Below are positions 33,716 to 41,487 of a stretch of DNA of 64,000 bases, piece by piece (the stretch's first letter is position 1; each line of letters starts with the position of its first letter). Position numbers and translations under genes: made by a program. The notes below the pieces were generated by a model. That model was not told where the DNA came from, made no database searches, and saw only the letters and a list, made by a program, of their open reading frames with translations. Origin of the DNA: JAPWJZ01 sp038247245 (GTDB lineage Bacteria > Pseudomonadota > Alphaproteobacteria > Micavibrionales > UBA2020); contig JBBRVE010000001.1 in the NCBI GenBank assembly GCA_038247245.1, positions 32,217 through 96,216 of the forward strand, given 5' to 3'.

Positions 33716-33803
33716 GGAGACGAGAGGATTCGAACCTCCGATAGGTTGTAACACCTATAACGGTTTAGCAAACCGCCGCCTTCAGCCGCTCGGCCACGTC
33801 TCC
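33712..33803 (-). tRNA. tRNA-Ser(GCT)
   Basis: On the lower strand the acceptor stem GGAGACG...CGTCTCC, discriminator G and encoded CCA are present. The D arm reads GGCCGAGCGGCTGAAGGC, the anticodon stem GCGGT/ACCGT holds loop TTGCTAA with anticodon GCT (complement at 33767-33769), a long variable arm pairs (TAGGT...ACCTA), and the T loop is TTCGAAT. The long variable arm confirms the serine class; GCT reads AGC/AGU. Confidence 0.96.
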
Positions 33804-33914
33804 GCAATTGGAAGGCAAGTGGTGGCATCATATATGGATGCGGGGAAGAATCCAAGATTCTTCGACAATTCGGGTTAAATGTTTGTTTTCAGGGGTTAAG
33901 CGTCACTTTCACGC

Positions 33915-34021
33915 GTCACCCCCGCCTTGCGCGGGGGTCCAGAAGGCAGTCCTGCCGTCATGACTCAAGTCACGAGACGCGCTGACACGCTACTGGATGC
34001 CCGCGCAAGGCGGGCATGACG
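33915..34021. repeat. Palindromic dispersed element, copy 1
   Basis: About 107 bp with inverted ends: left end GTCACCCCCGCCTTGCGCGG, right end CCCGCGCAAGGCGGGCATGAC. The interior has AGAAGGCAGTCCTGCC and GAGACGCGC...CGCTACTGGA. The ends are complementary except at the CAC/CAT-and-CCC/GCC positions. It lies between the tRNA and the end of the aldo/keto reductase gene. See copies at 38319, 46598 and 54405. Confidence 0.9.
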
Positions 34022-34032
34022 AAAGGGAGGGT

Positions 34033-34848
34033 TCAGGCCTGTTTGTTGCAGAGCGCGCGGGCGTTGGCCACGATATTTTCGGGATTCAGGCTGCCGAAAA
34101 CCATGCTGGTGACGCCCTTCGTGCCGATCACGAAGCGGATATTGTCGGCGGGGTTGCCGACGGTGTCGATATGGCCGGAGGCGAGGCCTTTTTTAATCAG
34201 CACGGCCTTGCCGTTGTCATGCGCGTAGTCGATGACTTCCTTGGCAGCCGTATCCGATTTATTGTATGCGACCATCACGCAATCCGACAGCGCGGCCGCC
34301 AGTTTGCCGCCTTCGATGGAATAGGTTGATACGCCGAAGCTGCCGATTTTGCCTTCATCGCGCAGTTTCGCCAGCGTTTCCAGCACAGCGGTATCCTTCA
34401 CGACCTGTACATCGTCGCGGTTGCTGTGCACCAGCACGCAATCGATATAGTCTGTCTGCAGGCGGCTCAGGCTGCGCTCCACGCTCATGCGGGTATGCGC
34501 GGCGGTGAAAATGTATTCGGAATTCTTGCCGTCGAATTCTTCGCCCGTTTTGGTCATCAGGAAGAAACGTTCGCGGCGCCAGCCCATCAGGTTGCCGAGG
34601 CGTTCTTCGGCAGCACCGTAAGCAGGCGCGGTATCCAGCAGGTTGATGCCGCAATCCAGCGCAAGGTCGAGTATCGAAGTAATTTCGGCATCCGTCGGCA
34701 GCGCAAAGCCTTCGCCGCCCGGATATTTCACGCCGGTGTTGCGGCCGAATTTCACTGTGCCCAAGCCCAGCGGGCTGACATCGCGCCAGGGGAGTCGCTG
34801 CGGCTGGAGGAGTTCGGTTGCCATGGGTTGTGCGATAACTTGGGTCAT
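34033..34848 (-). CDS. Aldo/keto reductase
   Basis: A 271-residue TIM-barrel oxidoreductase. Landmarks are VSPLGLGTVKFGRNTG, INLLDTAPAYGAAEERLG with the catalytic Asp and Tyr, FLMTKTGE (catalytic Lys), SLSRLQTDYIDCVLVHSNRDD (catalytic His), GVSTYS, and a C-terminal FVIGTKGVTSMVFGSLNPENI. The cofactor is probably NADPH. The substrate is unknown. Confidence 0.92.
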   Translation of the reverse strand: MTQVIAQPMATELLQPQRLPWRDVSPLGLGTVKFGRNTGVKYPGGEGFALPTDAEITSILDLALDCGINLLDTAPAYGAAEERLGNLMGWRRERFFLMTKTGEEFDGKNSEYIFTAAHTRMSVERSLSRLQTDYIDCVLVHSNRDDVQVVKDTAVLETLAKLRDEGKIGSFGVSTYSIEGGKLAAALSDCVMVAYNKSDTAAKEVIDYAHDNGKAVLIKKGLASGHIDTVGNPADNIRFVIGTKGVTSMVFGSLNPENIVANARALCNKQA

Positions 34849-35040
34849 GAAAGGGCCTGCTTGCTTATCGTGATATATGTTCGGGTAGAGATTCTATAGC
34901 GCATTTTTTGTCATAAAGCCAGCCTAGCGAACCGTTGCGCGCCCCGCCCCCGAGGATGCGCTGAATACCTGCCAGATATCCATTTGATATTATATAGATT
35001 TAATACACGTTATGTAAATAACAATCGCCACGCTCAATGG

Positions 35041-36222
35041 TTAAAGCTTGCGCCAGATCGCGGTTTCCCACGGGTACTGCCCGATTCCGGCCTTTGGCAG
35101 CGGGGGCGGCGCGTCCTTGGCGATGGGGTGGATGTCCTTGTCCTTCAGCCATTCGAACACACGGTCCGACAATGCGGGCGCAAAAGTGAGCTTGGTCGGC
35201 CATGCCATCAGCACCTTGCCGCGCTGGTGCACGAACGGGCCGGGCGGAAGTGCGCCGGTCGCGTCATACGGTTCGGCGCGGTCACCTGCCCATGTTGCCC
35301 ATTCGCGGTGTTCCCAATCGATATCGGGGAAGACCGCCTGCAATTCGGATTTGGCGAAGGCGATGGTTTCGTCCTCGGTCAGTTTCGCCCCCTCCTCCGC
35401 AACCGCGCCGCCCAGATACCAGACATAGCCGCCGGTTTTCAGCGGGTGGCTGGTGACAGTCATGCGCGGTTTCGGGTTGGCGGTGATGCCGTGGCCATAC
35501 AGCGGATATTTCATGCTGCGCACCATCACCTGCCGCAGGGGGCGGCGCTGCGCATGTTTGTCCTTCACGCGCAGCAGTTCCAGCGCGCGTTCATTCCCCG
35601 TGCCGGCGGTGAAGATGATCAATTGCGCGCGAAAGACCATGCCATTCACGGCGACCTGCCCGTCGGGCAGAATCTCGGTCACCTCGCCCTGCAGCAAACG
35701 GCCTTCCAGTTTTTTCGCCAGCGTTTCGACCAGCGATTTCACGTCCAGCACTTTTTCGGGCAGTTCGAACACCGGCCCCTTGAATTTCTTTTTTTCCTGC
35801 AGCACATCGGGAAATTCTTCGCGCTTCAGTTTCTTGGTCGATGCATTCACGATTTTGGCCGCGCCCATCACGGCGGCGGTCGACAGCACCGATCCCGCCG
35901 GCCACATGACTTGCGTGTCGCTCAGGAATTTTGCGCCGGTCAGGTCGATCTCGCCATAGCCGTCGAAGCTGGAATCCCACCGCTCCGGCATTTTGGCGAG
36001 GGATGATGCATGCCCCGTCACCGCGCCCTGCAGCACGTATTTCTGGCCGCCATGGATCATGCCCTGCGATGCCAGCGTCTGCACGCCGCCCAGCTTGTCC
36101 TTCTCGATCAAAATCACGTTGTAATGGGCGCGCAGCAGCGTGTTCGCGAGCCACAGGCCCGCAATGCCGCCGCCGAAGACGATCATGTCGTATATATATG
36201 TCTTCGGTTTTTCTTCTGTCAT
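35041..36222 (-). CDS. FAD-dependent oxidoreductase (DAO-type)
   Basis: A 393-residue protein. N-terminal Rossmann motif IVFGGGIAGLWLANTLL (GxGxxG variant) with ILIEKDKLGGVQTLASQGMIHGGQKY gives FAD binding. It resembles the D-amino-acid oxidase/glycerol-3-phosphate oxidase group, but the substrate is not known. The DNA between this gene and the aldo/keto reductase holds no gene I can see. Its start overlaps the stop of the upstream transporter by 4 nt (ATGA), so the two form an operon. Confidence 0.85.
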   Translation of the reverse strand: MTEEKPKTYIYDMIVFGGGIAGLWLANTLLRAHYNVILIEKDKLGGVQTLASQGMIHGGQKYVLQGAVTGHASSLAKMPERWDSSFDGYGEIDLTGAKFLSDTQVMWPAGSVLSTAAVMGAAKIVNASTKKLKREEFPDVLQEKKKFKGPVFELPEKVLDVKSLVETLAKKLEGRLLQGEVTEILPDGQVAVNGMVFRAQLIIFTAGTGNERALELLRVKDKHAQRRPLRQVMVRSMKYPLYGHGITANPKPRMTVTSHPLKTGGYVWYLGGAVAEEGAKLTEDETIAFAKSELQAVFPDIDWEHREWATWAGDRAEPYDATGALPPGPFVHQRGKVLMAWPTKLTFAPALSDRVFEWLKDKDIHPIAKDAPPPLPKAGIGQYPWETAIWRKL

Positions 36223-37118
36223 GGCTTCGCTGGCAAATCGATGAATCGGGACAGTATCTCCGGCGGCAAGAATAACGGAAGCGCGATCAGAAACGCAAGC
36301 CCGCCCCAGATCAATTGTTCCTTCACCGTCCTTTCCTTCCAGATCAGCGCGGAGAGGACAAGGATAACCGGTTTCGTCAGCGCCTGCGTAATGACCACCA
36401 CTGTCACAGGGTTAATCGTCACCTGCTGGTAAAATTTCACCAGTTCCGTCGCCGCATATAATATGCCCGCGAGCGCCGCATTGCGCGTCAGCATCGCGGC
36501 GCGGAAATTGGCGGGGGTGCGTAAATTCCACGCGACCGCCATCACCAAAACAACCAGATACGACACGACCAGCAGCGCGTACCAATTGGATTCCCGGGTA
36601 ATCACCTGATCGAGCGTCGACAGGCCTGCCGAAATCAGCACCAGTTTCGCATAGGCCAGCCGCCCGCGCCTGTCCAGCTCCGACAAATGCCCCTTCAGGA
36701 AAAACGTGACCGCCAGCGCGCAAAGCGCAAAACCGACGAACAATTCATGCGGCATCAGCCGTTCGCCGAAAAAGCTGTTGGACACCGTCATGATGCCGAC
36801 CGCCATGGGTGTGACGTAATGGCGCGACGACAGCGACACCTTCATCAATTCCTGCGACAGCACGAACAGGTAACACAGCAGCCCGCCCTTCAGGACGGTG
36901 AGGGCGAGGATGACAGGGTTCGCCATGAACTTGCCCCAACCCTCCAGCCACAGATGACCGAACATGGGCGAGGTGGCGGCAAGGCCGGCCAGCGTCCAGA
37001 CGCTGATGAACAACGGCGCGGTGCGGTGATCGAGCGTGACGGAACACACCTTCAGCGTCACGAGATGGAGAATCGTGAGCCCGAACAGCAGCGCCAATAA
37101 CAGGTGCCCGATATCCAC
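36219..37118 (-). CDS. DMT-superfamily (EamA-like) membrane transporter
   Basis: A 299-residue protein with about ten hydrophobic segments in two halves, the layout of drug/metabolite carriers. TPMAVGIMTVSNSFFGERLMPHELFVGFALCALAVTFFL ends the first half, and QALTKPVILVLSALIWKERTVKEQLIWGGLAFLIAL ends the second; each carries the typical Pro-x-x-x...Glu-Arg pattern. It is the first gene of a pair with the FAD oxidoreductase, suggesting that the two handle one metabolite. Confidence 0.82.
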   Translation of the reverse strand: MDIGHLLLALLFGLTILHLVTLKVCSVTLDHRTAPLFISVWTLAGLAATSPMFGHLWLEGWGKFMANPVILALTVLKGGLLCYLFVLSQELMKVSLSSRHYVTPMAVGIMTVSNSFFGERLMPHELFVGFALCALAVTFFLKGHLSELDRRGRLAYAKLVLISAGLSTLDQVITRESNWYALLVVSYLVVLVMAVAWNLRTPANFRAAMLTRNAALAGILYAATELVKFYQQVTINPVTVVVITQALTKPVILVLSALIWKERTVKEQLIWGGLAFLIALPLFLPPEILSRFIDLPAKP

Positions 37119-37304
37119 TTTTGGCCTTTAGGTTACGGAAACTAAAAAGGGGTCATCCCCTATCCCCTTCAAACTATGCCGTTAATTAGGACTGCTCAAC
37201 GTAATTTGACATTTTCTGGGGTTTTGCTAGATTATGACATTATTGATAATCGATTTGAAAGGCTGAACGCCGTTTCCGTGACAGTCGCGGACGGCAAAAA
37301 AAGC

Positions 37305-37631
37305 ATGAAACAGTACAAGCTGAGCTATCCGATCCAGCTCGAAAATACTTCCGGTGGTTTTTGCATGACCCCGCTTTCCATCATGAACCAGATGGACGAT
37401 GCCCGTAAATCCGCCCTGACTGCGCTGCGCGCATTCATCAAATCCGAAGGCGTTGAATCCGACGTGCGCGCCATCACCAGCCCCGCCGATGGCGGCCTCA
37501 ATATCTGGTGCAGCGAAACGGTCGCAGCGAAACTCCGCACCGCGCCATTCCTCAGCAAGGTCGAAGAACTCTCTGCCGCCAACCAGAGCAAACCCAGAGT
37601 GCCGCCGTCGCGCAAGGCCGGGGGTTTCTGA
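37305..37631 (+). CDS. Small protein 1 of a three-gene cluster, unknown
   Basis: About 108 residues from ATG 37305; the frame is open from 37176 but without a ribosome site. The product is KQYKLSYPIQLENTSGG followed by an alpha/beta domain (DDARKSALTALRAFIKSEGVESDVRAITSPADGGLNIWCSETVAAKLRTAPFLSKVEELS). It overlaps the next start as TGATG. See the finding on the cluster. Function unknown. Confidence 0.7.
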   Translation: MKQYKLSYPIQLENTSGGFCMTPLSIMNQMDDARKSALTALRAFIKSEGVESDVRAITSPADGGLNIWCSETVAAKLRTAPFLSKVEELSAANQSKPRVPPSRKAGGF

Positions 37632-37966
37632 TGGCCGCGAAGAAGGATTTCAACGACAAGGCCAAAAGCTACCTCTACACCGTCAGCGTGCGCCCGAAAT
37701 ATTCCCGCAAGGCGGATTTCACCCAAGACATCACGGACACCGTCGCCCGCATCCGCGAGCTGGCGCGTGACGAAGGATACGACCGCAGCATCCGGATCAA
37801 ACTGGATGACGGGTCGCTGAACAAGGTCGGCATTTTCTTCATGAACGCCCCCGAAAAATTCGCCAGCAAGGTGAAAAAGGTCGAGGGCGTGCAGTACGTC
37901 GAAAAGCCGGAGGGCGGCAAAGCCGTCCCCGCGTCCAAAAAGAATGGGCGCAAACCTTCCCGTTAA
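37631..37966 (+). CDS. Small protein 2 of a three-gene cluster, unknown
   Basis: About 111 residues from ATG 37631, coupled to the previous gene. The beta strand YLYTVSVRPKYS, helix TDTVARIRELARDEGYD, strand RSIRIKLDDG, strand GIFFMNAPEKFASKVKKVEGVQYVEKP give a beta-alpha-beta-beta-alpha-beta order, compatible with a ferredoxin-like fold. It ends with a basic KKNGRKPSR tail. Function unknown. Confidence 0.75.
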   Translation: MAAKKDFNDKAKSYLYTVSVRPKYSRKADFTQDITDTVARIRELARDEGYDRSIRIKLDDGSLNKVGIFFMNAPEKFASKVKKVEGVQYVEKPEGGKAVPASKKNGRKPSR

Positions 37967-37984
37967 CAACTATTGGAGATTTCG

Positions 37985-38311
37985 TTGAGCCAGTTTCCGG
38001 ACTTGCGTAGAATTTTTGAAGTCACTTACGTCCCCCCTGCCAGCGGCGATGCCGTCGGCACCCCCGGAAAAAGCCTCAGCGTCCATCACGTTATGCGCTA
38101 TGCGCGCGACTGCCACAAACAGCTCCTCAACCACCTGTCGAATGAAAACCTGCTGGACGGCACGGGCGAAAGCTCGGTTGTCGAGAGCGAGACCAAGACG
38201 GTCATCGAATGCACCGGCATGGTCATCGAACGCATCCGCGCCCTGCCCTATGTCGAAAACGTCACCGAAGCCCCCGCGCCCCGCGTGTACCAGTCGCAGC
38301 ACGGCCGTTAA
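37985..38311 (+). CDS. Small protein 3 of a three-gene cluster, unknown
   Basis: About 108 residues. I chose TTG 37985 because GGAG lies 7 nt upstream; a TTG at 37973 is the other option. FEVTYVPPASGDAVGTPGKSLSVHHVMRYARDCHKQLLNHL is followed by VVESETKTVIECTGMVIERIRALPYVENVTEAP. Again a strand-helix pattern ends with a short V-x-x-V unit. No family recognised. A palindromic element begins 7 nt after its stop. Confidence 0.7.
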   Translation: MSQFPDLRRIFEVTYVPPASGDAVGTPGKSLSVHHVMRYARDCHKQLLNHLSNENLLDGTGESSVVESETKTVIECTGMVIERIRALPYVENVTEAPAPRVYQSQHGR

Positions 38312-38318
38312 AAATTTC

Positions 38319-38426
38319 GTCATGCCCGCCTTGCGCGGGCATCCAGAAGGCAGTCCTGCCGTCAAATGACTCATGCCTCACGAGACGCGCGGACGCGCTA
38401 CTGGATCCCCGCGCAAGGCGGGGACG
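38319..38426. repeat. Palindromic dispersed element, copy 2
   Basis: Left end GTCATGCCCGCCTTGCGCGG is the exact complement of the consensus right end. Its own right end reads CCCCGCGCAAGGCGGGGACG, so here the arms differ at the variable base pairs. It sits between the convergent small-protein gene (ends 38311) and the HAD gene (ends 38438). Confidence 0.9.
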
Positions 38427-38437
38427 TCCGTAAACGG

Positions 38438-39115
38438 TCACTTAAAAATCTTGTTCACCGTCTGCACAACGCGGTCGAAATGCGTGTCGGCGATGTGATG
38501 CGCGCCGGCATCGACGAGGTGCTGGACGGGGTGCATGCCCCAGGCGACGCCAATCGTATGCGCCTTTGACGCGCGGCCCATTTTCACGTCCATGGTGGTG
38601 TCGCCCACCATCACGGTTTCATCGGAATGGAATTTCAAATCGCGCATGACCGATAACAGCATGTCGGGTTCGGGCTTTTCCTTTTCCGAACGGCGCTTGA
38701 TATCATCCCAGGTGCGGTAGGCGCTGAAATGCTTGTTCAGCTTGTAGTGGTCGAGCAGGTGCAGCAGCGGGGCCTCGCCCTTTGACGTGACGATAGCCAG
38801 CGTATGTCCCAAATCCTTCAGGTGCGTCATGGCATCCACAACGCCCTCGAACAGCAGCGGCGTCTTGTCGGCCTGCCCCAGCATCGACCATTCATCCATC
38901 CGCACGAAAGTATTCACAAGATGCCGCGCCTGTTCTTCCTTGTCGACGCCCCATTTGAAATCGTGGTTGTGGGGGTCGGAATAACCCTGGCGGATGGCCT
39001 CGTAAAACGGTTCCGGCAGGTTGTTTTCAAAACTGTATTCGCGGATCACGCGTTCGAACAGCCCGTAGCTGTCCAGAAAAGTGCCGTCTACGTCAAACAC
39101 CACAAGCTTGGTCAT
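38438..39115 (-). CDS. HAD-superfamily phosphatase (phosphoglycolate phosphatase-like)
   Basis: A 225-residue protein with HAD motif I VFDVDGTFLDS (nucleophile and acid Asp), motif II IVTSKGE, motif III Lys in SEKEKPEPDM and motif IV VGDTTMDVKMGRASKAHTIGVAWG. The helical cap between 15 and 90 is of the C1 type as in Gph. It is the last gene of the gatCAB-TerD-sulfotransferase series and overlaps the sulfotransferase by 4 nt. Substrate unknown. Confidence 0.88.
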   Translation of the reverse strand: MTKLVVFDVDGTFLDSYGLFERVIREYSFENNLPEPFYEAIRQGYSDPHNHDFKWGVDKEEQARHLVNTFVRMDEWSMLGQADKTPLLFEGVVDAMTHLKDLGHTLAIVTSKGEAPLLHLLDHYKLNKHFSAYRTWDDIKRRSEKEKPEPDMLLSVMRDLKFHSDETVMVGDTTMDVKMGRASKAHTIGVAWGMHPVQHLVDAGAHHIADTHFDRVVQTVNKIFK

Positions 39116-39939
39116 GCCGCCATCTTCCTTTGCGCGGTGCGCAGGTCATAGCCGAAATCATGGCGCAGGTAACGCGCCGTTGTCGCGTCGAAAAATGCGC
39201 CGTTGTCGCCGGTGAAATAATCCGCGACGTTTTTGCGTTCTTCCTTGCGCACGACGATGGTCGTGATTTCGGGGTTGGGTTTTTCCGCCATTTTGTCGCG
39301 GCTGGCATCTGTCAATGCACGCGCGACCACGGCGGGAGTCACATTCTTGATTGCGAAGAAATCACAGACGCGGGAAAGGCTGCCGGCGGCATCCAATTTC
39401 ATGTCTTCATATTTCAGCGGCATCACCGATTGAGGGTATTGATCGGCCAGCCTGCCCCATTCGTTCATGAACCGGATGCGCGACCAGATATCGCTGTGGA
39501 ATGTGTCCTGCTTCACGTCGCCGCGCAGATAGGTGGCAAAATCGCAATTGCCGTAGTCGCCCTTGAAACGCTCGTAATGCGACACCAGCGATTCTTTCAA
39601 ATCGCGCACCAGCACAAGATATTTCGGGTAATGCAGGAAAGGCAGTTTCAGCGTGAAGCCATGCGGATAACCATGGCTGTGCACGATCTGCGGGATATTT
39701 TTATACTTCGGCGGCGATTTGGTGTGGCCGATGATGCTGTCATCCTGGATATGCGCCAGCGGCGGCAGGTCGTACAGCTGGGCCAGCACGGACGCCAGCT
39801 GGTTCTTGATCCAGTGGCTGCCAGATTGCTGCATGGAAACGATATGGCCGTCGAAATTGCGGTGAAACAGCAGGCTGCCATTCGTCCAGCGACGGTTGAG
39901 CGTATAAAGCGCGAATATAAGGTCTGTTTTCGTCATCAT
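39112..39939 (-). CDS. Sulfotransferase-domain protein
   Basis: About 275 residues from ATG 39939, placed 10 nt after the TerD gene. The 5'-phosphosulfate loop of PAPS-dependent enzymes is recognisable as MQQSGSHWIKNQLASVL near 35-50, and the 3'-phosphate site as YLVLVRDLKESLVSHYERFKGD near 110-130. LKYEDMKLDAAGSLSRVCDFF is the usual LxYExL region. The acceptor could be a carbohydrate, lipid or protein. The longer frame to 40158 is inside the TerD gene. Confidence 0.82.
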   Translation of the reverse strand: MMTKTDLIFALYTLNRRWTNGSLLFHRNFDGHIVSMQQSGSHWIKNQLASVLAQLYDLPPLAHIQDDSIIGHTKSPPKYKNIPQIVHSHGYPHGFTLKLPFLHYPKYLVLVRDLKESLVSHYERFKGDYGNCDFATYLRGDVKQDTFHSDIWSRIRFMNEWGRLADQYPQSVMPLKYEDMKLDAAGSLSRVCDFFAIKNVTPAVVARALTDASRDKMAEKPNPEITTIVVRKEERKNVADYFTGDNGAFFDATTARYLRHDFGYDLRTAQRKMAA

Positions 39940-39949
39940 TTTTTCATGC

Positions 39950-40738
39950 TCAGGCGCGCAACGAAATCTGCTTGAGCGTCTTGACCCAGCCCGCGCTGAA
40001 TTCGGCGAATTCGCTGATGTCGCGATAGGCGAAACCGTCGCCATCGCGGAACACATGCGCGAACACATAACCATGCGCATGGCTGCCTTTGGGCGCAGCA
40101 ATCTGCCTGACCAGCGCGTTCTTGTTCGTGCGGCTGCAGGCAAGGCGCACGGATGCATTTGGTGTTTCGCTTAAACTGTAACGCCCGTCGGTTTCGACGA
40201 TGAAAAAGAAATGCACATAATCGTCCGGCAGGCCCCGGGTTTCAACGAAGGCCTGTTCGTCGTCGCTCGATCCTGCCGATCCGTGAATCTGGTCGCCGCT
40301 GTGATAGACTTTTTTAGACGCGTCGGAATAATTGCCTTCTTCCGGCCCGATCACGCATTTCAGGTTCATGCCCGCATCGAACACGTAGCAGGACAGGTCA
40401 AGGTCATAGCGACCCGCATCGTCGACCGACTTGCCGTCCGATACGCCGCGGCGATAAAGGTCCGGCGCGCCAAGCCGGATGAGCGACAGCACGAGAATGC
40501 GGAAGATGTGGAAAGGAAGCTTGAAGAAATAGAAAACATCGTAATGCCCGTTTTCATCCTTCAGCTGCGGCACATGCACGCGCAGCTTGCGGAACTGTGT
40601 CGGGCCCCAGCTGAGGCCGACCAGAAAACGGCGGTCGCCTTCGGGTGCGATCTGCAACGGAAGGGACGGGCCCTTTCCGGCAAAATGGGAATGCGCCGCA
40701 TCGGTTTCAACCAGTTTTTTTGCGGCTTCGCCAGACAT
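39950..40738 (-). CDS. TerD-domain protein 2, with membrane-like insert
   Basis: About 262 residues from ATG 40738, 2 nt after the preceding stop. FLVGLSWGP is followed by an insert of about 60 residues with a hydrophobic helix (VFYFFKLPFHIFRILVLSLIRLG). The TerD core comes next: YDLDLSCYVFDAG, VYHSGDQIHGSAGSSDDEQAFVETRGL, HFFFIVE, then NASVRLACS. TerD domains bind Ca2+ at the paired Asp residues. The N-terminal about 40 residues are not TerD. It is the paralogue of the gene just upstream. Confidence 0.8.
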   Translation of the reverse strand: MSGEAAKKLVETDAAHSHFAGKGPSLPLQIAPEGDRRFLVGLSWGPTQFRKLRVHVPQLKDENGHYDVFYFFKLPFHIFRILVLSLIRLGAPDLYRRGVSDGKSVDDAGRYDLDLSCYVFDAGMNLKCVIGPEEGNYSDASKKVYHSGDQIHGSAGSSDDEQAFVETRGLPDDYVHFFFIVETDGRYSLSETPNASVRLACSRTNKNALVRQIAAPKGSHAHGYVFAHVFRDGDGFAYRDISEFAEFSAGWVKTLKQISLRA

Positions 40739-40740
40739 GT

Positions 40741-41487
40741 CTATGCGCGCCCCAAATTCGGCAGCACCAGCGACCATTCGATGTTTTCATCGACGCAAGT
40801 ATCGATATTCTGCACCTGCCAGCCCGTGCCCGCGCGGCTGACGCGGCAGAACACATAGTTGTATTTGCCGGGGCCGGCGATGGTGTTCTGCAGGTTGTTC
40901 GCGCCGGTCTTGGAATCGGCCAGACGCACAGACGGGTTGATGAATTGCGACAGGTCGTATTTGCTGTCCGATTTCACGACAAAAAACAGGTGCGCGTATT
41001 CATGCGGCAGGCTGGTTGTTTCGACATAGACGACCTCGTCGTCGCCGCCGCCCATGCCGCCCTGGTCTTCGCCCGTGTGGTAAATTTTGCGCGACGGGTC
41101 GAACAGCGCGTCGTTTTCGGTTTCCACGACCGCCTTCAGCAGGAAATCGGCATCGAACACATAGCAGCACAGGTCAAGGTCATAGGCATCCGAACCCTTG
41201 TCACGCCCCGCCTTGTCTTCCGTCTTGCGCAGGCGCGACGCGAACATGTCGAACGTAATCAGGTTGGCAAATGACAGGAAAAACACGCGCAGGAATTCGA
41301 ACGGCGCGAACAGCGTATGCGCGACACGCGACACCGCATTGTCATCGGGCCCGTCGGCCAGCTTCACCTTGATCCCCGGCATTTCCGGCGGATCCCAGCT
41401 GAGCCCCACGAGGAAGCGTTTTGCGCCTTCCTGCGAAATCTTCAGCTCGGTCATGTTTCCCTGCGCGGGGCCGGTGACGATGGTCAT
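40741..41487 (-). CDS. TerD-domain protein 1, with membrane-like insert
   Basis: A 248-residue protein. TerD core residues: FLVGLSWDPP (about 26-34), YDLDLCCYVFDAD (about 102-114), GGGDDEVVYVETTSL and AHLFFVVKS, then INPSVRLADSKTG. Between Gly-Leu-Ser-Trp and the DLDL motif lies a roughly 65-residue insert with a hydrophobic helix (about residues 57-80) that ordinary TerD domains lack. The ATG follows the gatB TAA directly, so expression is linked to gatCAB. TerD proteins are associated with tellurite and stress resistance or with phage defence; the role here is unknown. Confidence 0.82.
   Translation of the reverse strand: MTIVTGPAQGNMTELKISQEGAKRFLVGLSWDPPEMPGIKVKLADGPDDNAVSRVAHTLFAPFEFLRVFFLSFANLITFDMFASRLRKTEDKAGRDKGSDAYDLDLCCYVFDADFLLKAVVETENDALFDPSRKIYHTGEDQGGMGGGDDEVVYVETTSLPHEYAHLFFVVKSDSKYDLSQFINPSVRLADSKTGANNLQNTIAGPGKYNYVFCRVSRAGTGWQVQNIDTCVDENIEWSLVLPNLGRA

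Noticed and set aside
40741..41487. Full tellurite-resistance operon (TerZABCDEF) around the TerD genes
   Set aside because: No TerB, TerC or TerA-type genes nearby; only two TerD-domain proteins, with unusual inserts.
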